Positions 43,093-52,211 of a stretch of 64,000 nucleotides of DNA are shown one piece after another. The stretch comes from an uncultured bacterium (GTDB lineage: Bacteria > Actinomycetota > Coriobacteriia > Coriobacteriales > Coriobacteriaceae), in contig CAJMPY010000001.1 in the NCBI GenBank assembly GCA_905215385.1, forward strand, positions 62,001 to 126,000, read 5' to 3'. The translations under genes and the position numbers were made by a program. The notes beneath the pieces were generated by a model that was given only the letters and a program-made list of their open reading frames with translations, did no database searches and was not told where the DNA came from. Position 1 is the first letter of the stretch. Each line of letters starts with the position of its first letter.

Positions 43093-43359
43093 GTGGCAAA
43101 CATCAAGTCTCAGAAGAAGCGTATCCGCACCAATGAGGCAGCTCGCATGCGTAACAAGGCTGTCAAGTCCGAGCTCAAGACGCTGACCAAGCACGTCCAG
43201 TCCGCCGTCGCCGAGGGCGACGCCGAGAAGGCCCAGGCTGCCCTCAAGACCGTCACCAAGCGTCTCGACATGGCTGCCGCCAAGCATGTTATCCACAAGA
43301 ACCAGGCTTCCAACCGCAAGTCCGGTCTTGCCAAGCTCGTGAACAGCATCAACGCCTAA
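43093..43359 (+). CDS. rpsT: 30S ribosomal protein S20
   Basis: The 88-residue three-helix protein starts ANIKSQKKRIRTNEAARMRNKAVKSELKT and contains AAKHVIHKNQASNRKSGLAKLVN, all typical of S20, which binds the 5' domain of 16S rRNA. GTG 43093 is preferred over the upstream in-frame start at 43024 because AAAGGAA lies 8 nt before the GTG and homology begins there. Single-gene unit. Confidence 0.97.
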   Translation: MANIKSQKKRIRTNEAARMRNKAVKSELKTLTKHVQSAVAEGDAEKAQAALKTVTKRLDMAAAKHVIHKNQASNRKSGLAKLVNSINA

Positions 43360-43393
43360 GTTGTAAATTTCACACCACACAGATTACGCGCAT

Positions 43394-43430
43394 AAATGGA
43401 GCCTGTTTTATGGAACAGGCTCCATTTTTT
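43394..43430 (+). terminator. Terminator after rpsT
   Basis: Perfect 14-bp stem (43394-43407 with 43414-43427), 6-nt loop, T6. It ends 25 nt before lepA. Confidence 0.92.
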
Positions 43431-43455
43431 GTACCGCTCGGGTAAGATAGTCCGC

Positions 43456-45267
43456 ATGAATACTTCAATTGACATTTCCCACATCCGCAACTTCTCGATT
43501 GTTGCGCATATCGACCATGGCAAGTCCACGATCAGTGACCGCATCCTCGAGCTCACCCATACCGTCGACGAGCGTGACATGGAGTCGCAGCTGCTCGACA
43601 CCATGGATATCGAGCGCGAGCGCGGCATCACGATCAAGTCTAATGCCGTTCGCGTTTCCTATGACGCCGACGATGGCGAGACGTATCAGTTCAACCTGAT
43701 CGATACGCCGGGCCACGTGGACTTTACCTACGAGGTCTCGCGTTCGCTGGCCGCCTGCGAGGGCGCAGTGCTCGTCGTCGACGCCACGCAGGGCGTCGAG
43801 GCACAGACCGTCTCCAACGCGACGCTCGCCATGAACGCCAACCTGGATATCGTGCCCGCCATCAACAAGATCGACCTGCCGTCGGCACACCCCGATGAGG
43901 TCAAGACCGAGATCGAGGATGACCTGGCGATTCCCGCCGACGATGCCGTATGCGTATCGGGCAAGACCGGCGAGGGCATCCACGATCTGCTGGAGTCCAT
44001 CGTCTTTTTGATCTCACCGCCCAAGGGCGATGCAAACGCGCCGCTCAAGGCGCTCATCCTGGACTCGTATTTTGATGAGTACCGCGGCGTCGTCGCCACG
44101 GTCCGTGTCTTTGACGGCTCCATCAAGAAGGGCGATACCCTGCGCATGATGCAGGCCAAGGGCGATTTTTTGGTCGATGGCGTGGGTGTCAAGCGTCCCG
44201 CCGAGACGCCGGTCGACGCGCTGACCGTTGGCGAGGTGGGCTACGTGGTCACGGGCCTGAAGGACCCCGAGGCCGTGCGCGTGGGCGATACCCTCACGTG
44301 GGCCTCGAACCCCTGCCCCGAGCCGCTTCCGGGCTACCGCGAGGCCAAGCCCATGGTCTACACGGGCCTGTTCCCGATCGACAACAAGGACTACGAGAAT
44401 CTGCGCGACGCCCTCGATAAGCTGCACGTCAACGACCCGTCGTTGGTGTGGGAGCCCGAGACCTCGGTGGCGCTCGGCTTTGGCTTCCGCGTGGGCTTCC
44501 TGGGCCTGCTGCACATGGAAGTCGTCAAGGAACGCCTGGAGCGCGAGTTCAACCTGGACCTCATTGCCACGAGTCCCTCGGTCGACTATCACGTCTACAA
44601 GACCGACGGCGAGATGATCGATGTCCGCAGTCCGCAGGACCTTCCCGAGGCCACACGCATCGATCGTATCGAGGAACCCTACCTCAAGGCAAAGATCATC
44701 TGCCCGCCTGAGTACACGGGTGCCGTCATGCAGCTCGCCATCGAGCACCGCGGCGTCACAACCGACATGATCCACCTGACGAGCAAATCGGTCGAGATGC
44801 GCTTCGATATGCCGCTCGCCGAGCTCATCTTGGACTTCTTCGATCAGCTCAAGAGCCGCACCAAGGGTTACGCCTCGCTCGACTATGAGTTCAACGAATA
44901 TCGCCCCTCTGAGCTCGTCAAGCTTGACATCCTGCTTTCGGGCGACGAGGTGGACGCGCTTTCGTTTATCGTCCATAAGGACAAGGCATATGGCCTGGCC
45001 CGTGGCCTGTGCGACAAGCTCAAGGAGATCATCCCGCGTCAGCTGTTCGAGGTGCCCATCCAGGGTGCTATCGGCAACAAGATCATCGCCCGTTCCACCG
45101 TCAAGGCGCGTCGCAAGGACGTTCTTGCTAAGTGCTACGGCGGCGATATCTCGCGTAAGCGCAAGCTGCTCGAGAAGCAGAAAGAGGGCAAGAAGCGTAT
45201 GAAGGCCATCGGATCGGTCGAGGTCCCGCAGGAGGCCTTTATGGCGATCCTCAAGGTGGACGAGTAG
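43456..45267 (+). CDS. lepA: Elongation factor 4 (LepA)
   Basis: Ribosome-bound GTPase that back-translocates or aids subunit assembly. The 603-residue protein has the G1 loop AHIDHGKSTISDRILELT, switch II region LIDTPGHVDF, NKIDLPSAHP, domains resembling EF-G II, III and V, and the LepA C-terminal domain with KARRKDVLAKCYGGDISRKRKLLEKQKEGKKRMK. ATG 43456 is the homologous start; no clear SD precedes it, and TAAGAT at 43443-43448 could be a -10 placing the transcript start near the ATG. A longer in-frame ORF crosses the rpsT terminator and is rejected. dus follows after 4 nt. Confidence 0.97.
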   Translation: MNTSIDISHIRNFSIVAHIDHGKSTISDRILELTHTVDERDMESQLLDTMDIERERGITIKSNAVRVSYDADDGETYQFNLIDTPGHVDFTYEVSRSLAACEGAVLVVDATQGVEAQTVSNATLAMNANLDIVPAINKIDLPSAHPDEVKTEIEDDLAIPADDAVCVSGKTGEGIHDLLESIVFLISPPKGDANAPLKALILDSYFDEYRGVVATVRVFDGSIKKGDTLRMMQAKGDFLVDGVGVKRPAETPVDALTVGEVGYVVTGLKDPEAVRVGDTLTWASNPCPEPLPGYREAKPMVYTGLFPIDNKDYENLRDALDKLHVNDPSLVWEPETSVALGFGFRVGFLGLLHMEVVKERLEREFNLDLIATSPSVDYHVYKTDGEMIDVRSPQDLPEATRIDRIEEPYLKAKIICPPEYTGAVMQLAIEHRGVTTDMIHLTSKSVEMRFDMPLAELILDFFDQLKSRTKGYASLDYEFNEYRPSELVKLDILLSGDEVDALSFIVHKDKAYGLARGLCDKLKEIIPRQLFEVPIQGAIGNKIIARSTVKARRKDVLAKCYGGDISRKRKLLEKQKEGKKRMKAIGSVEVPQEAFMAILKVDE

Positions 45268-45271
45268 GTCT

Positions 45272-46315
45272 ATGGCTCTTTCCGAATATAGTCTGCGGCT
45301 GCTGGGCGCCTATGCCGAGCAGCCGTTCCTTATGGCTCCCATGGCGGGCGTGACCGACCCTGCCTATCGCATCATGTGTCGCCGCCGCGGTGCCAACCTT
45401 GCCTACAGCGAGATGGTGAGCGTGGCAGGCCTTGCCTATGCCAGTAATAAGACGTGGCGCCTGGTGCTACCGGCCGACGAGGAGCAGCAGATTTGCGTGC
45501 AGCTCTTTGGCTCCAAGCCCGATCAGTTTGCGAGCGCCGTCGCCGCCGTCGAGGAGCGCGTTGGCGATCGCCTGTCGCTCATCGATATCAATATGGCATG
45601 TCCCGCCCGCAAGGTCGTTACCAAGGGCGAGGGCTCGGCGCTCATGCGCACGCCCGACCTGGCCGAGAAGATCGTCGAGGCCACGGTGGGCGCGGCGCAC
45701 GTGCCCGTGACCGTCAAGATTCGCAAGGGCTTTTATGCCGAGGACCGCAATGCCGCGACATTTGCCCAGATGCTTGAGGGCGCAGGGGCTGCCGCAGTCG
45801 CCGTGCATGGTCGTTGCGCCACGCAGCTCTACACGGGCCAGGCCGATTGGTCGGTCGTCGATGAGGTTGCCGACGCTGTCGAGATTCCCGTGATTGGTTC
45901 GGGCGATGTGTTCTCGGCCCAGGACGCTGCTGAGCATCTGCACGGCTCGGGTGCCAGCGCGGTGTTTATCGCGCGCGGCATCTACGGCAATCCGTGGGTG
46001 TTCGGCGATGCCCGAGCCCTTGCACTCGATGGCACGCCGGTTCCTTCTCGCTCCTCGGTCGAGCGCCTGGAGGCTCTGCGCGAGCACCTGACGTTGACGC
46101 ACGAGCTTCTGCCGCTCATGTCGCGTGCTCGCACGTACGCAAGCTGGTACTTAAAGGGCATGCCCCATGCCGCCGCCTGGCGCGCTCAGGTGGTGCGTTG
46201 CTCTACGTACGAGGAGTTCATGTCGCTGGTCGATGATATCGAGCGCGATGTGGTGGCCTGCGAGGCCGCGCTTGCCGCCGGTGAGTCGGTGCCCGATCAT
46301 CCGCTGGAGGCTTAA
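45272..46315 (+). CDS. dusB: tRNA-dihydrouridine synthase (DusB-like)
   Basis: FMN enzyme reducing specific uridines in tRNA. The 347-residue protein has FLMAPMAGVTDPAYR, SEMVSVAGL, DINMACPARKVVTKGEGSALMR with the catalytic Cys, VTVKIRKGF, AVHGRCATQLYTGQADW and IGSGDVFSAQDAAE, ending with the C-terminal helical domain. The specific Dus class cannot be fixed from sequence reading alone. It lies in the lepA-dus-hemW cluster. Confidence 0.92.
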   Translation: MALSEYSLRLLGAYAEQPFLMAPMAGVTDPAYRIMCRRRGANLAYSEMVSVAGLAYASNKTWRLVLPADEEQQICVQLFGSKPDQFASAVAAVEERVGDRLSLIDINMACPARKVVTKGEGSALMRTPDLAEKIVEATVGAAHVPVTVKIRKGFYAEDRNAATFAQMLEGAGAAAVAVHGRCATQLYTGQADWSVVDEVADAVEIPVIGSGDVFSAQDAAEHLHGSGASAVFIARGIYGNPWVFGDARALALDGTPVPSRSSVERLEALREHLTLTHELLPLMSRARTYASWYLKGMPHAAAWRAQVVRCSTYEEFMSLVDDIERDVVACEAALAAGESVPDHPLEA

Positions 46316-46317
46316 GG

Positions 46318-47550
46318 GTGGCCGTTACCGCGCTGTACGTGCACGTGCCGTTTTGCGCTCAAAAATGCCGCTATTGCGACTTTGACTCGCGCAGCTTTGC
46401 TCTGTGTGATTTGGATGCTGCGCTCGATTCCTATTTTGAGCAGCTGTATGCGCGCCTCGATTCCTTTGGCGACGCCGGGGCGCTTGCGCAGGTCCGCACG
46501 GTCTATATTGGCGGCGGCACGCCGTCACTTGCTGGGGAGCGCCTGGTGAAACTTGCCCGTCGTATCTCCATGTGGTGCAAGCCCGTTGAATTTACTTGCG
46601 AAGCCAATCCTGAGTCGCTGACCGCTGAGCTCGCCACCGCGCTTGCCGAGGCGGGTGTCACGCGCATCTCTCTGGGCGTGCAAACCCTCGACAATACCGA
46701 GCTGGCTGCTATTGGCCGCATTCACGATGCTAATCGGGCACTTGCGGCTATCGCGACGGTGAAGGACGCTGGCCTCGATGTGTCGTGCGACCTGATGTGC
46801 GGCCTACCCGGGCAGACGGCCGCAAGCTGGCGGAGCACGCTCGATGGCGTGTTGGAGGCGGCGCCTCATCATGTGTCGGTCTACCCGCTCACGCTCGAGG
46901 AGGGCACGCCACTCTATCGCATGGCGTGCCGTGACGAGTCGCTCGAGCCCGATGAGGATTTTCAGGCTTCGTGCATGGACGCGGCGCGTGAGCGCCTGGG
47001 TGCGGCCGGCTATCTTCCGTATGAGGTGGCAAGCTACGCGCTCGATGGACATGAGTGCGCACATAACATTGCCTACTGGACCGGACGGGGCTACCTGGGC
47101 CTGGGTCGTTCTGCCGCGGGCATGCTCGACGACGAGGATTTCGACCGTCTTGCAGGTTTGTTCCCCGGCGTGTCTTCTCGAGGCGATGCGTACCGCGTGC
47201 GTCTGGTGCAACGTGACGATGACGCGACGGCGTTCGAGGCCGAATATCTGTCGCAGCGCGAGGCTGTCGCCGAAGACTTGATGCTCGCTTGTCGCATGAC
47301 GCGCGGTGTTGCGTCCGACCTGTTGGCTCGTGCAGCTTGTGTCATCCCAACGGGCGAGCTGGCAGCTGCCTGCGATCGCGCGCTCGAATTGGGTCTTGCC
47401 ACTTGGGTGCCCGAGACGCTCGGGATTCATGAGGGACCCTTCACCTCGGCAGATGTCATCGCGGGCCATGTTCGAGCTCGTCTGGCGCCGACCCATCTGG
47501 GCTGGCTCGATGGAAATGTTCTGTTCGAGCTGTTTTGGGATCTAGCTTAG
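46318..47550 (+). CDS. hemW: Heme chaperone HemW / radical SAM coproporphyrinogen dehydrogenase-like protein
   Basis: The 410-residue protein has the radical SAM cluster motif in PFCAQKCRYCDFDS, preceded by ALYVHVP, followed by YIGGGTPSLAG, EANPESLT, RISLGVQTLDN, and the C-terminal HemW region with HNIAYWTGRGYLGLGRSAAG. HemW, once misnamed HemN, delivers heme rather than making it; the single-cysteine difference from HemN is visible, with CxxxCxxC lacking HemN's fourth Cys. lepA-hemW linkage is conserved in Gram-positives. Start is GTG 46318. Confidence 0.92.
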   Translation: MAVTALYVHVPFCAQKCRYCDFDSRSFALCDLDAALDSYFEQLYARLDSFGDAGALAQVRTVYIGGGTPSLAGERLVKLARRISMWCKPVEFTCEANPESLTAELATALAEAGVTRISLGVQTLDNTELAAIGRIHDANRALAAIATVKDAGLDVSCDLMCGLPGQTAASWRSTLDGVLEAAPHHVSVYPLTLEEGTPLYRMACRDESLEPDEDFQASCMDAARERLGAAGYLPYEVASYALDGHECAHNIAYWTGRGYLGLGRSAAGMLDDEDFDRLAGLFPGVSSRGDAYRVRLVQRDDDATAFEAEYLSQREAVAEDLMLACRMTRGVASDLLARAACVIPTGELAAACDRALELGLATWVPETLGIHEGPFTSADVIAGHVRARLAPTHLGWLDGNVLFELFWDLA

Positions 47551-47608
47551 GCCGCTCGGGTAGAATTACCGGAATATATACGCTGCTGTGAGCAGGAGGT
47601 TGCCGCGC

Positions 47609-48712
47609 ATGGCGACGATGAACGAAAAAGATTACTACGAGATTCTGGGTGTCTCCAAGGACGCCACCTCGCGTGATATTCAAAAGGCCTTCCAGCAAAA
47701 GGCCCGTAAGCTCCATCCGGACGTCAATAAAGAGCCGGATGCCGAGGAAAAGTTTAAAGAGGTTTCCGAGGCCTACGCCGTGCTTTCGGATGAGCAAAAA
47801 CGTGCGCGCTACGACGCCATGCGTTCTGGCAATCCCTTTGCCGGTGCTCCTACGGCTTCGCCCTATGGTGGCGGCTACGCCGGCAGCACGGGCTATGGCA
47901 ATCCCTTTGAGGGCGGCTTTCCCTTTGGTGGCGCCTGGGGCCAGCAGCGTCGCGGCCAGGCTGCCTACAATCCCGAGAACGGCGCCAACGTGGTCGTCGA
48001 TATCAAACTCGACGCCAAGGAGGCCAGGGGCGGTGCCCGCAAGACCGTCCGCTACACGCGCTTCGATACTTGTAGCAACTGCGGCGGCTCGGGCTCCGTT
48101 TCGTCTGAGCATGCCCATACCTGCCCGAGCTGCGGTGGCCGCGGCCACATCGACGTTGACCTGTCCTTCCTGTTTGGTGCGGGCACGTTCCAGTCGGTCT
48201 GCCCCGAGTGCGGCGGTTCCGGTAAGGTCGTGGCCGACCCCTGCCCCGATTGCGGTGGCAGCGGGCGAACCCGTGTGACCTCCGAGCAGACGATTGAGTT
48301 TCCTGCCGGCACGCACGATGGCGACGAGGTCCGCATTAGCGGCATGGGCCATGCTGGCACTAACGGTGCCGCGGGCGGCGACCTGGTCGGCCGCGCCCAT
48401 GTTGAGGCCGAGCGCTTGGAAGGCAAAGCTCGTACTGGCTTTTACCTGATGGGCATTGTGGCGCCGTTTTTGGTGCTGTCGGCCATCTCGGGCGTGTTCT
48501 CGGCCTTTGCCGTGATGTGCTTTATTCCGTTTACCATGGGCCTGTTCATGGTGCTTTCGGACGGTGTGCTTCATCGCAGCCTGCTGTGGTGGAAGCGCGG
48601 TGCGATGCAGTTTGCCAACGGTTTTGCCAACGGCTTCATGTTCGCGCTCGTGTCGGTTTGGTTCGCGAGCTGCTCGCAACGGGCCATGCTTTCGCCGTAT
48701 CAAATGCAATAA
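47609..48712 (+). CDS. Membrane-anchored DnaJ-like protein
   Basis: A 367-residue J-protein of unusual design. Residues 8-70 form a J domain with HPD at 36-38; 74-111 are G/F-rich; a zinc-finger region carries four CxxCxGxG motifs (Cys155/158, 172/175, 198/201, 212/215); about 223-262 resemble the end of CTD-I (TIEFPAGTHDGDEVRISGMG, GGDLVGRAHVE). The normal CTD-II and dimerisation domain are replaced by hydrophobic segments at about 278-295, 297-317 and 343-356. Base usage is like its neighbours. ATG 47609 follows AGGAGG. The gene precedes a canonical dnaJ by 81 nt. Its likely role is recruiting DnaK to the membrane, an inference. Confidence 0.88.
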   Translation: MATMNEKDYYEILGVSKDATSRDIQKAFQQKARKLHPDVNKEPDAEEKFKEVSEAYAVLSDEQKRARYDAMRSGNPFAGAPTASPYGGGYAGSTGYGNPFEGGFPFGGAWGQQRRGQAAYNPENGANVVVDIKLDAKEARGGARKTVRYTRFDTCSNCGGSGSVSSEHAHTCPSCGGRGHIDVDLSFLFGAGTFQSVCPECGGSGKVVADPCPDCGGSGRTRVTSEQTIEFPAGTHDGDEVRISGMGHAGTNGAAGGDLVGRAHVEAERLEGKARTGFYLMGIVAPFLVLSAISGVFSAFAVMCFIPFTMGLFMVLSDGVLHRSLLWWKRGAMQFANGFANGFMFALVSVWFASCSQRAMLSPYQMQ

Positions 48713-48793
48713 CATCAAACCCTTTGTTTGCGGTCGGCCCAGCTTGGGTATAGGACGCACTGTGACAATAATGAAAGTCGGAAGGATTCGGTC

Positions 48794-49942
48794 GTGTCGG
48801 AAAATAGGGATTACTACGAGGTGCTTGGCGTCGACAGGGATGCCGACGCGCGGACGATTAAGCGTGCGTTTTTAAAGAAGGCCCGTACCGTACATCCGGA
48901 TGTTTCGGACGATCCCGAGGCCGAGGCCAAGTTCAAGGAGCTCAACGAGGCCTATTCCGTTCTTTCCGATGAGCAGAAGCGTGCTAACTACGACCGTTAC
49001 GGCACTGCCGACGGTCCTGGTGGTTCGGGCTATGTCGACATCAACGATATCTTTGGTGGCATGGGCATGGACGACCTGTTCTCGTCGTTCTTTGGCGGTG
49101 GCGCCGGTGGTGGCGCCCGCAGCCGTCGTGAGCGTCGTCGCGGACGTGACATGGCCATCTCCCTTTCGGTGACGCTCGAGGAGGCGGCGCTCGGTTGCAA
49201 AAAGACGATCAGCTATGATCGCCTTGCTCCTTGCGAGGACTGCAACGGTACCGGTAGGGCCGAGGGTGCACAGGAAAAGCAGTGCAGTCGCTGCCACGGT
49301 ACGGGCTACGTCACGACGGTTCAGCGATCGTTTTTGGGCCAGGTTCAGTCTTCCTCGCCTTGCCCCGACTGCCATGGCGAGGGCACGGTTATCGATCATC
49401 CCTGCGAGACCTGCGACGGTCAGGGCCGCACGCCTTCGCACGAAAAGATCGACATCGATATTCCCGCCGGCGTTTCGACCGGTCGCCAGCTGCGTGTGAG
49501 CGGCTTTGGCGAGGCCGGCCTTCGCGGCGAGCCTTCGGGCGACCTGATTGTCAACGTGCGCGTTGCCGACCATGAGCGCTTTAAGCGCAACAGTGACGAC
49601 CTGTACCTGGTGAGCGATATCTCGATTGCGCAGGCTGCGCTCGGCTGCGAGATCGAGGTCGGGGGCATTATGCCCGACGAGGTCGTTAAGGTGACGGTTC
49701 CCGCCGGCGCCCAGTACGGCGACACCGTGAGCGTCAATAATTACGGCATGCCGCGCATTGGCGGAGGCGGTTCGCGTGGCCGCCTGATCGTGCAACTGCG
49801 CGTGGTCGTTCCCACCAATCTTTCCAATAAGCAACGCGAGCTGCTCCGTGCTTTTGCCGACGAGATGGGCGATGACGTCGCTTCCGGTAAGAAGTCGGTG
49901 ACCGACCGTATTAAGAGTGCCCTCGACGATATCCTCGATTAA
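48794..49942 (+). CDS. dnaJ: Chaperone protein DnaJ (canonical type A)
   Basis: DnaJ stimulates DnaK ATPase and delivers clients. The 382-residue protein has the J domain with HPD in TVHPDVSD, a G/F region, four zinc-finger motifs (CEDCNGTG, CSRCHGTG, CPDCHGEG, CETCDGQG), two C-terminal substrate-binding domains and a dimerisation tail. GTG 48794 follows GGAAGGA; the upstream extension to 48728 is not homologous. hrcA, grpE and dnaK are not adjacent. Confidence 0.95.
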   Translation: MSENRDYYEVLGVDRDADARTIKRAFLKKARTVHPDVSDDPEAEAKFKELNEAYSVLSDEQKRANYDRYGTADGPGGSGYVDINDIFGGMGMDDLFSSFFGGGAGGGARSRRERRRGRDMAISLSVTLEEAALGCKKTISYDRLAPCEDCNGTGRAEGAQEKQCSRCHGTGYVTTVQRSFLGQVQSSSPCPDCHGEGTVIDHPCETCDGQGRTPSHEKIDIDIPAGVSTGRQLRVSGFGEAGLRGEPSGDLIVNVRVADHERFKRNSDDLYLVSDISIAQAALGCEIEVGGIMPDEVVKVTVPAGAQYGDTVSVNNYGMPRIGGGGSRGRLIVQLRVVVPTNLSNKQRELLRAFADEMGDDVASGKKSVTDRIKSALDDILD

Positions 49943-49951
49943 GGAGCCCGC

Positions 49952-51244
49952 GTGCTCGCACCCCATATTTCCGTCGTCAACCTCGGCTGCCGTGTCAACC
50001 GGGTTGAGTCTGACCGTATCACTGCCGATCTTATGCGCCTGGGCTTTGCTATGGTGGAGCCCCAGGATGCCGATCTGATCGTCATTAACACCTGTGCCGT
50101 TACGGGCGAGGCCGAGGCCAAGACCCGTAAGGCCGTCCGCCATGCGCTGGCCCATCAAAACGAGCCCTATGTGCTCGTGACCGGTTGCGTGGTCAATTTG
50201 CATCCCGAGGAGCTGTTGGAGCTTTCGGATCGCGTGATCGCCGAGCCGTCCAAGATCGATGTCGCCGAACGTGTCTGCGAGGTGCTGGGCGTTGAGTCCG
50301 ATAGCGTTCCCGCCTGCAGCGATGGCGAGGTGGTCGATGCGCTCGGTCGCTCTCGCCTGGGCGTGAAGATCCAGGACGGCTGCAACCACCGTTGCACCTA
50401 TTGCATCGTGTGGAAGGCCCGCGGCCCCGAGCGTTCCGTGCCCGTCGAGTCCGTGCTTGAGCAAGTTCGCGAGGCCCAGGAGGCCGGCGTGCCCGAGGTG
50501 GTGCTGACCGGTGTGAACCTGGGTGCCTACGATGGCAAGAGCGCGACCGACGAGCATGTCGAAATCGATGAGCTGCTCGAGGCCATCATGGAGCGCACGT
50601 CTATTCCGCATGTGCGCATTTCCTCGGTCGAGCCCATGGATATCTCTGAGCGCCTGCTTAAGGTTATGGCGCGCTATCCGCAGCGTATCGCCCCGTTTTT
50701 GCACCTGCCCGTGCAGTCCGGCTGCACGGCGACCTTGCATCGCATGGGCCGTCCCTATAGCGCCGAGGCGTTTGAGGATACGGTGCGCATGATTCGCGCC
50801 AACTTGCCTCAGGCGTCCCTTTCGTGCGACGTCATTGTCGGTTTTCCCGGTGAGACGGATGAGGAGTTCGAGGAGTCGCTGGCGCTATGCCGTCGCGTGG
50901 GCTTTTCGCGCATGCATGTGTTCCGCTACAGTAAGCGTCCCGGCACACTTGCCGCCGATATGCCCGACCAGGTACCGCCAGAGGTTATGGCTGAGCGCAG
51001 CCGCCGTATGCGGGCCGCGGCGCAGGAACTCGCCATCGCCGATGTTCGTCGTCGCGTGGGAACCGTTGAGCGCGCCGTGCTCGAGTATGGTGACAACCTG
51101 ACGCTCGGCTCGTTCCATCATGCCCGTCTTGACGATACCTGTGGACTTACAGCCCCGTGCCTGCTCGATGTTGCTATCATCGAAGTCGATGATTCCGGCT
51201 TGGTCCATGCGCGCAGGGAGGTTCATGGAAGCCTCGAAGATTAG
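49952..51244 (+). CDS. mtaB: tRNA t6A37 methylthiotransferase MtaB
   Basis: Radical SAM methylthiotransferase converting t6A to ms2t6A. The 430-residue protein has the UPF0004 N-domain with cysteines in NLGCRVNRVES, INTCAVTGEAE and VTGCVVNLHPE, the radical SAM motif CNHRCTYCIV, and VVLTGVNLGAYDG. The VN rather than QMN after the first Cys favours the MtaB subgroup over MiaB. GTG 49952 lies 5 nt after AAGGAG. dnaJ-mtaB proximity echoes Bacillus, without prmA and rsmE between. Confidence 0.92.
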   Translation: MLAPHISVVNLGCRVNRVESDRITADLMRLGFAMVEPQDADLIVINTCAVTGEAEAKTRKAVRHALAHQNEPYVLVTGCVVNLHPEELLELSDRVIAEPSKIDVAERVCEVLGVESDSVPACSDGEVVDALGRSRLGVKIQDGCNHRCTYCIVWKARGPERSVPVESVLEQVREAQEAGVPEVVLTGVNLGAYDGKSATDEHVEIDELLEAIMERTSIPHVRISSVEPMDISERLLKVMARYPQRIAPFLHLPVQSGCTATLHRMGRPYSAEAFEDTVRMIRANLPQASLSCDVIVGFPGETDEEFEESLALCRRVGFSRMHVFRYSKRPGTLAADMPDQVPPEVMAERSRRMRAAAQELAIADVRRRVGTVERAVLEYGDNLTLGSFHHARLDDTCGLTAPCLLDVAIIEVDDSGLVHARREVHGSLED

Positions 51245-52211
51245 ACTTACCGTTCCCGAGGGGATTGATCCCTCGCGCGTTTTGGGCGCCGGCGACGGCG
51301 TCCTTCGTGCGCTCGAGAGCTTGGTTCGCGCCCACGTGGTCGCCCGTGGCGACAGTATCGCCGTGAGCGGTGACCCGGATGAGGTCGAGCTCGTGGTGCG
51401 CTTTTTTGAGCATGCTTTTCGCGAGGCGGCTGCCGGACGCACGCTGTCTGCCGACGATGTCTCGCGTTGCTTGGCTGTCCTGCGCGATGGAGAGCATGAT
51501 GCCTCGTCGCTGCGCGATGACGTGCTGCTGTCGTATCGCGGCCGCGTTATTCGTCCCAAGACGCTCGGCCAAAAACGCTATGTTGACGCCATCCGCTCGC
51601 ATACCATCACGTTTGGCCTGGGTCCCGCCGGTACCGGTAAGACCTATCTGGCCATGGCGCTCGCCGTTGCCGCGCTCAAGCGTCACGAGGTGGGTCGCCT
51701 AATCTTGACGCGCCCGGTTGTCGAGGCGGGGGAGAACCTGGGCTTTTTGCCCGGTACCCTCGAGGAAAAGATCGATCCGTACATGCGCCCGCTCTACGAC
51801 GCCCTTTTTGACATGATGGATCGCGAGCGCACCGATGAGCTTATGGAACGTGGCGTGATCGAGATCGCCCCGCTCGCCTACATGCGCGGCCGTACGCTGA
51901 GCGATGCGTTCGTGGTGCTCGATGAGGCACAAAACACGACACCCGAGCAGATGAAGATGTTCCTGACGCGCCTGGGCTTCAACTCCAAGTTCGTGATTAC
52001 CGGCGACTTGAGTCAGCGCGACCTGGTGGGTCGTCGTGGCGGCTTGGCGGATGTCGAGAAGATTTTGGGCCGTGTCGACGATGTGGCATTTTCTCACCTC
52101 GAGCGTGCCGACGTGGTGCGTCATGCCCTGGTGGGTCGTATCGTCGAGGCATATGATGCTTATGATGACGTGCGTGAGCAGCGTTCGCGCGACCGAAAGG
52201 AGTCCCGTTGA
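51225..52211 (+). CDS. phoH: PhoH family ATPase
   Basis: PhoH-like proteins are P-loop ATPases, probably RNA-linked, commonly paired with YbeY. The 328-residue protein has an N-terminal KH-like part (about 1-95), IRPKTLGQKRYVDAIRSHTITFGLGPAGTGKTYLAMA with Walker A, TRPVVEAGENLGFLPGTLEEKIDPYMRPLYDAL, and Walker B FVVLDEAQNTTPEQMKMFLTRLG. ATG 51225 overlaps mtaB by 20 nt and has GGGAGG upstream; ybeY overlaps its stop. Confidence 0.95.
   Translation: MEASKIRLTVPEGIDPSRVLGAGDGVLRALESLVRAHVVARGDSIAVSGDPDEVELVVRFFEHAFREAAAGRTLSADDVSRCLAVLRDGEHDASSLRDDVLLSYRGRVIRPKTLGQKRYVDAIRSHTITFGLGPAGTGKTYLAMALAVAALKRHEVGRLILTRPVVEAGENLGFLPGTLEEKIDPYMRPLYDALFDMMDRERTDELMERGVIEIAPLAYMRGRTLSDAFVVLDEAQNTTPEQMKMFLTRLGFNSKFVITGDLSQRDLVGRRGGLADVEKILGRVDDVAFSHLERADVVRHALVGRIVEAYDAYDDVREQRSRDRKESR

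Noticed and set aside
47609..48712. The membrane-anchored DnaJ as a frameshifted normal dnaJ
   Set aside because: The tail is long, hydrophobic, in frame and has normal codon bias; no CTD-II sequence is found in other frames before the next gene.
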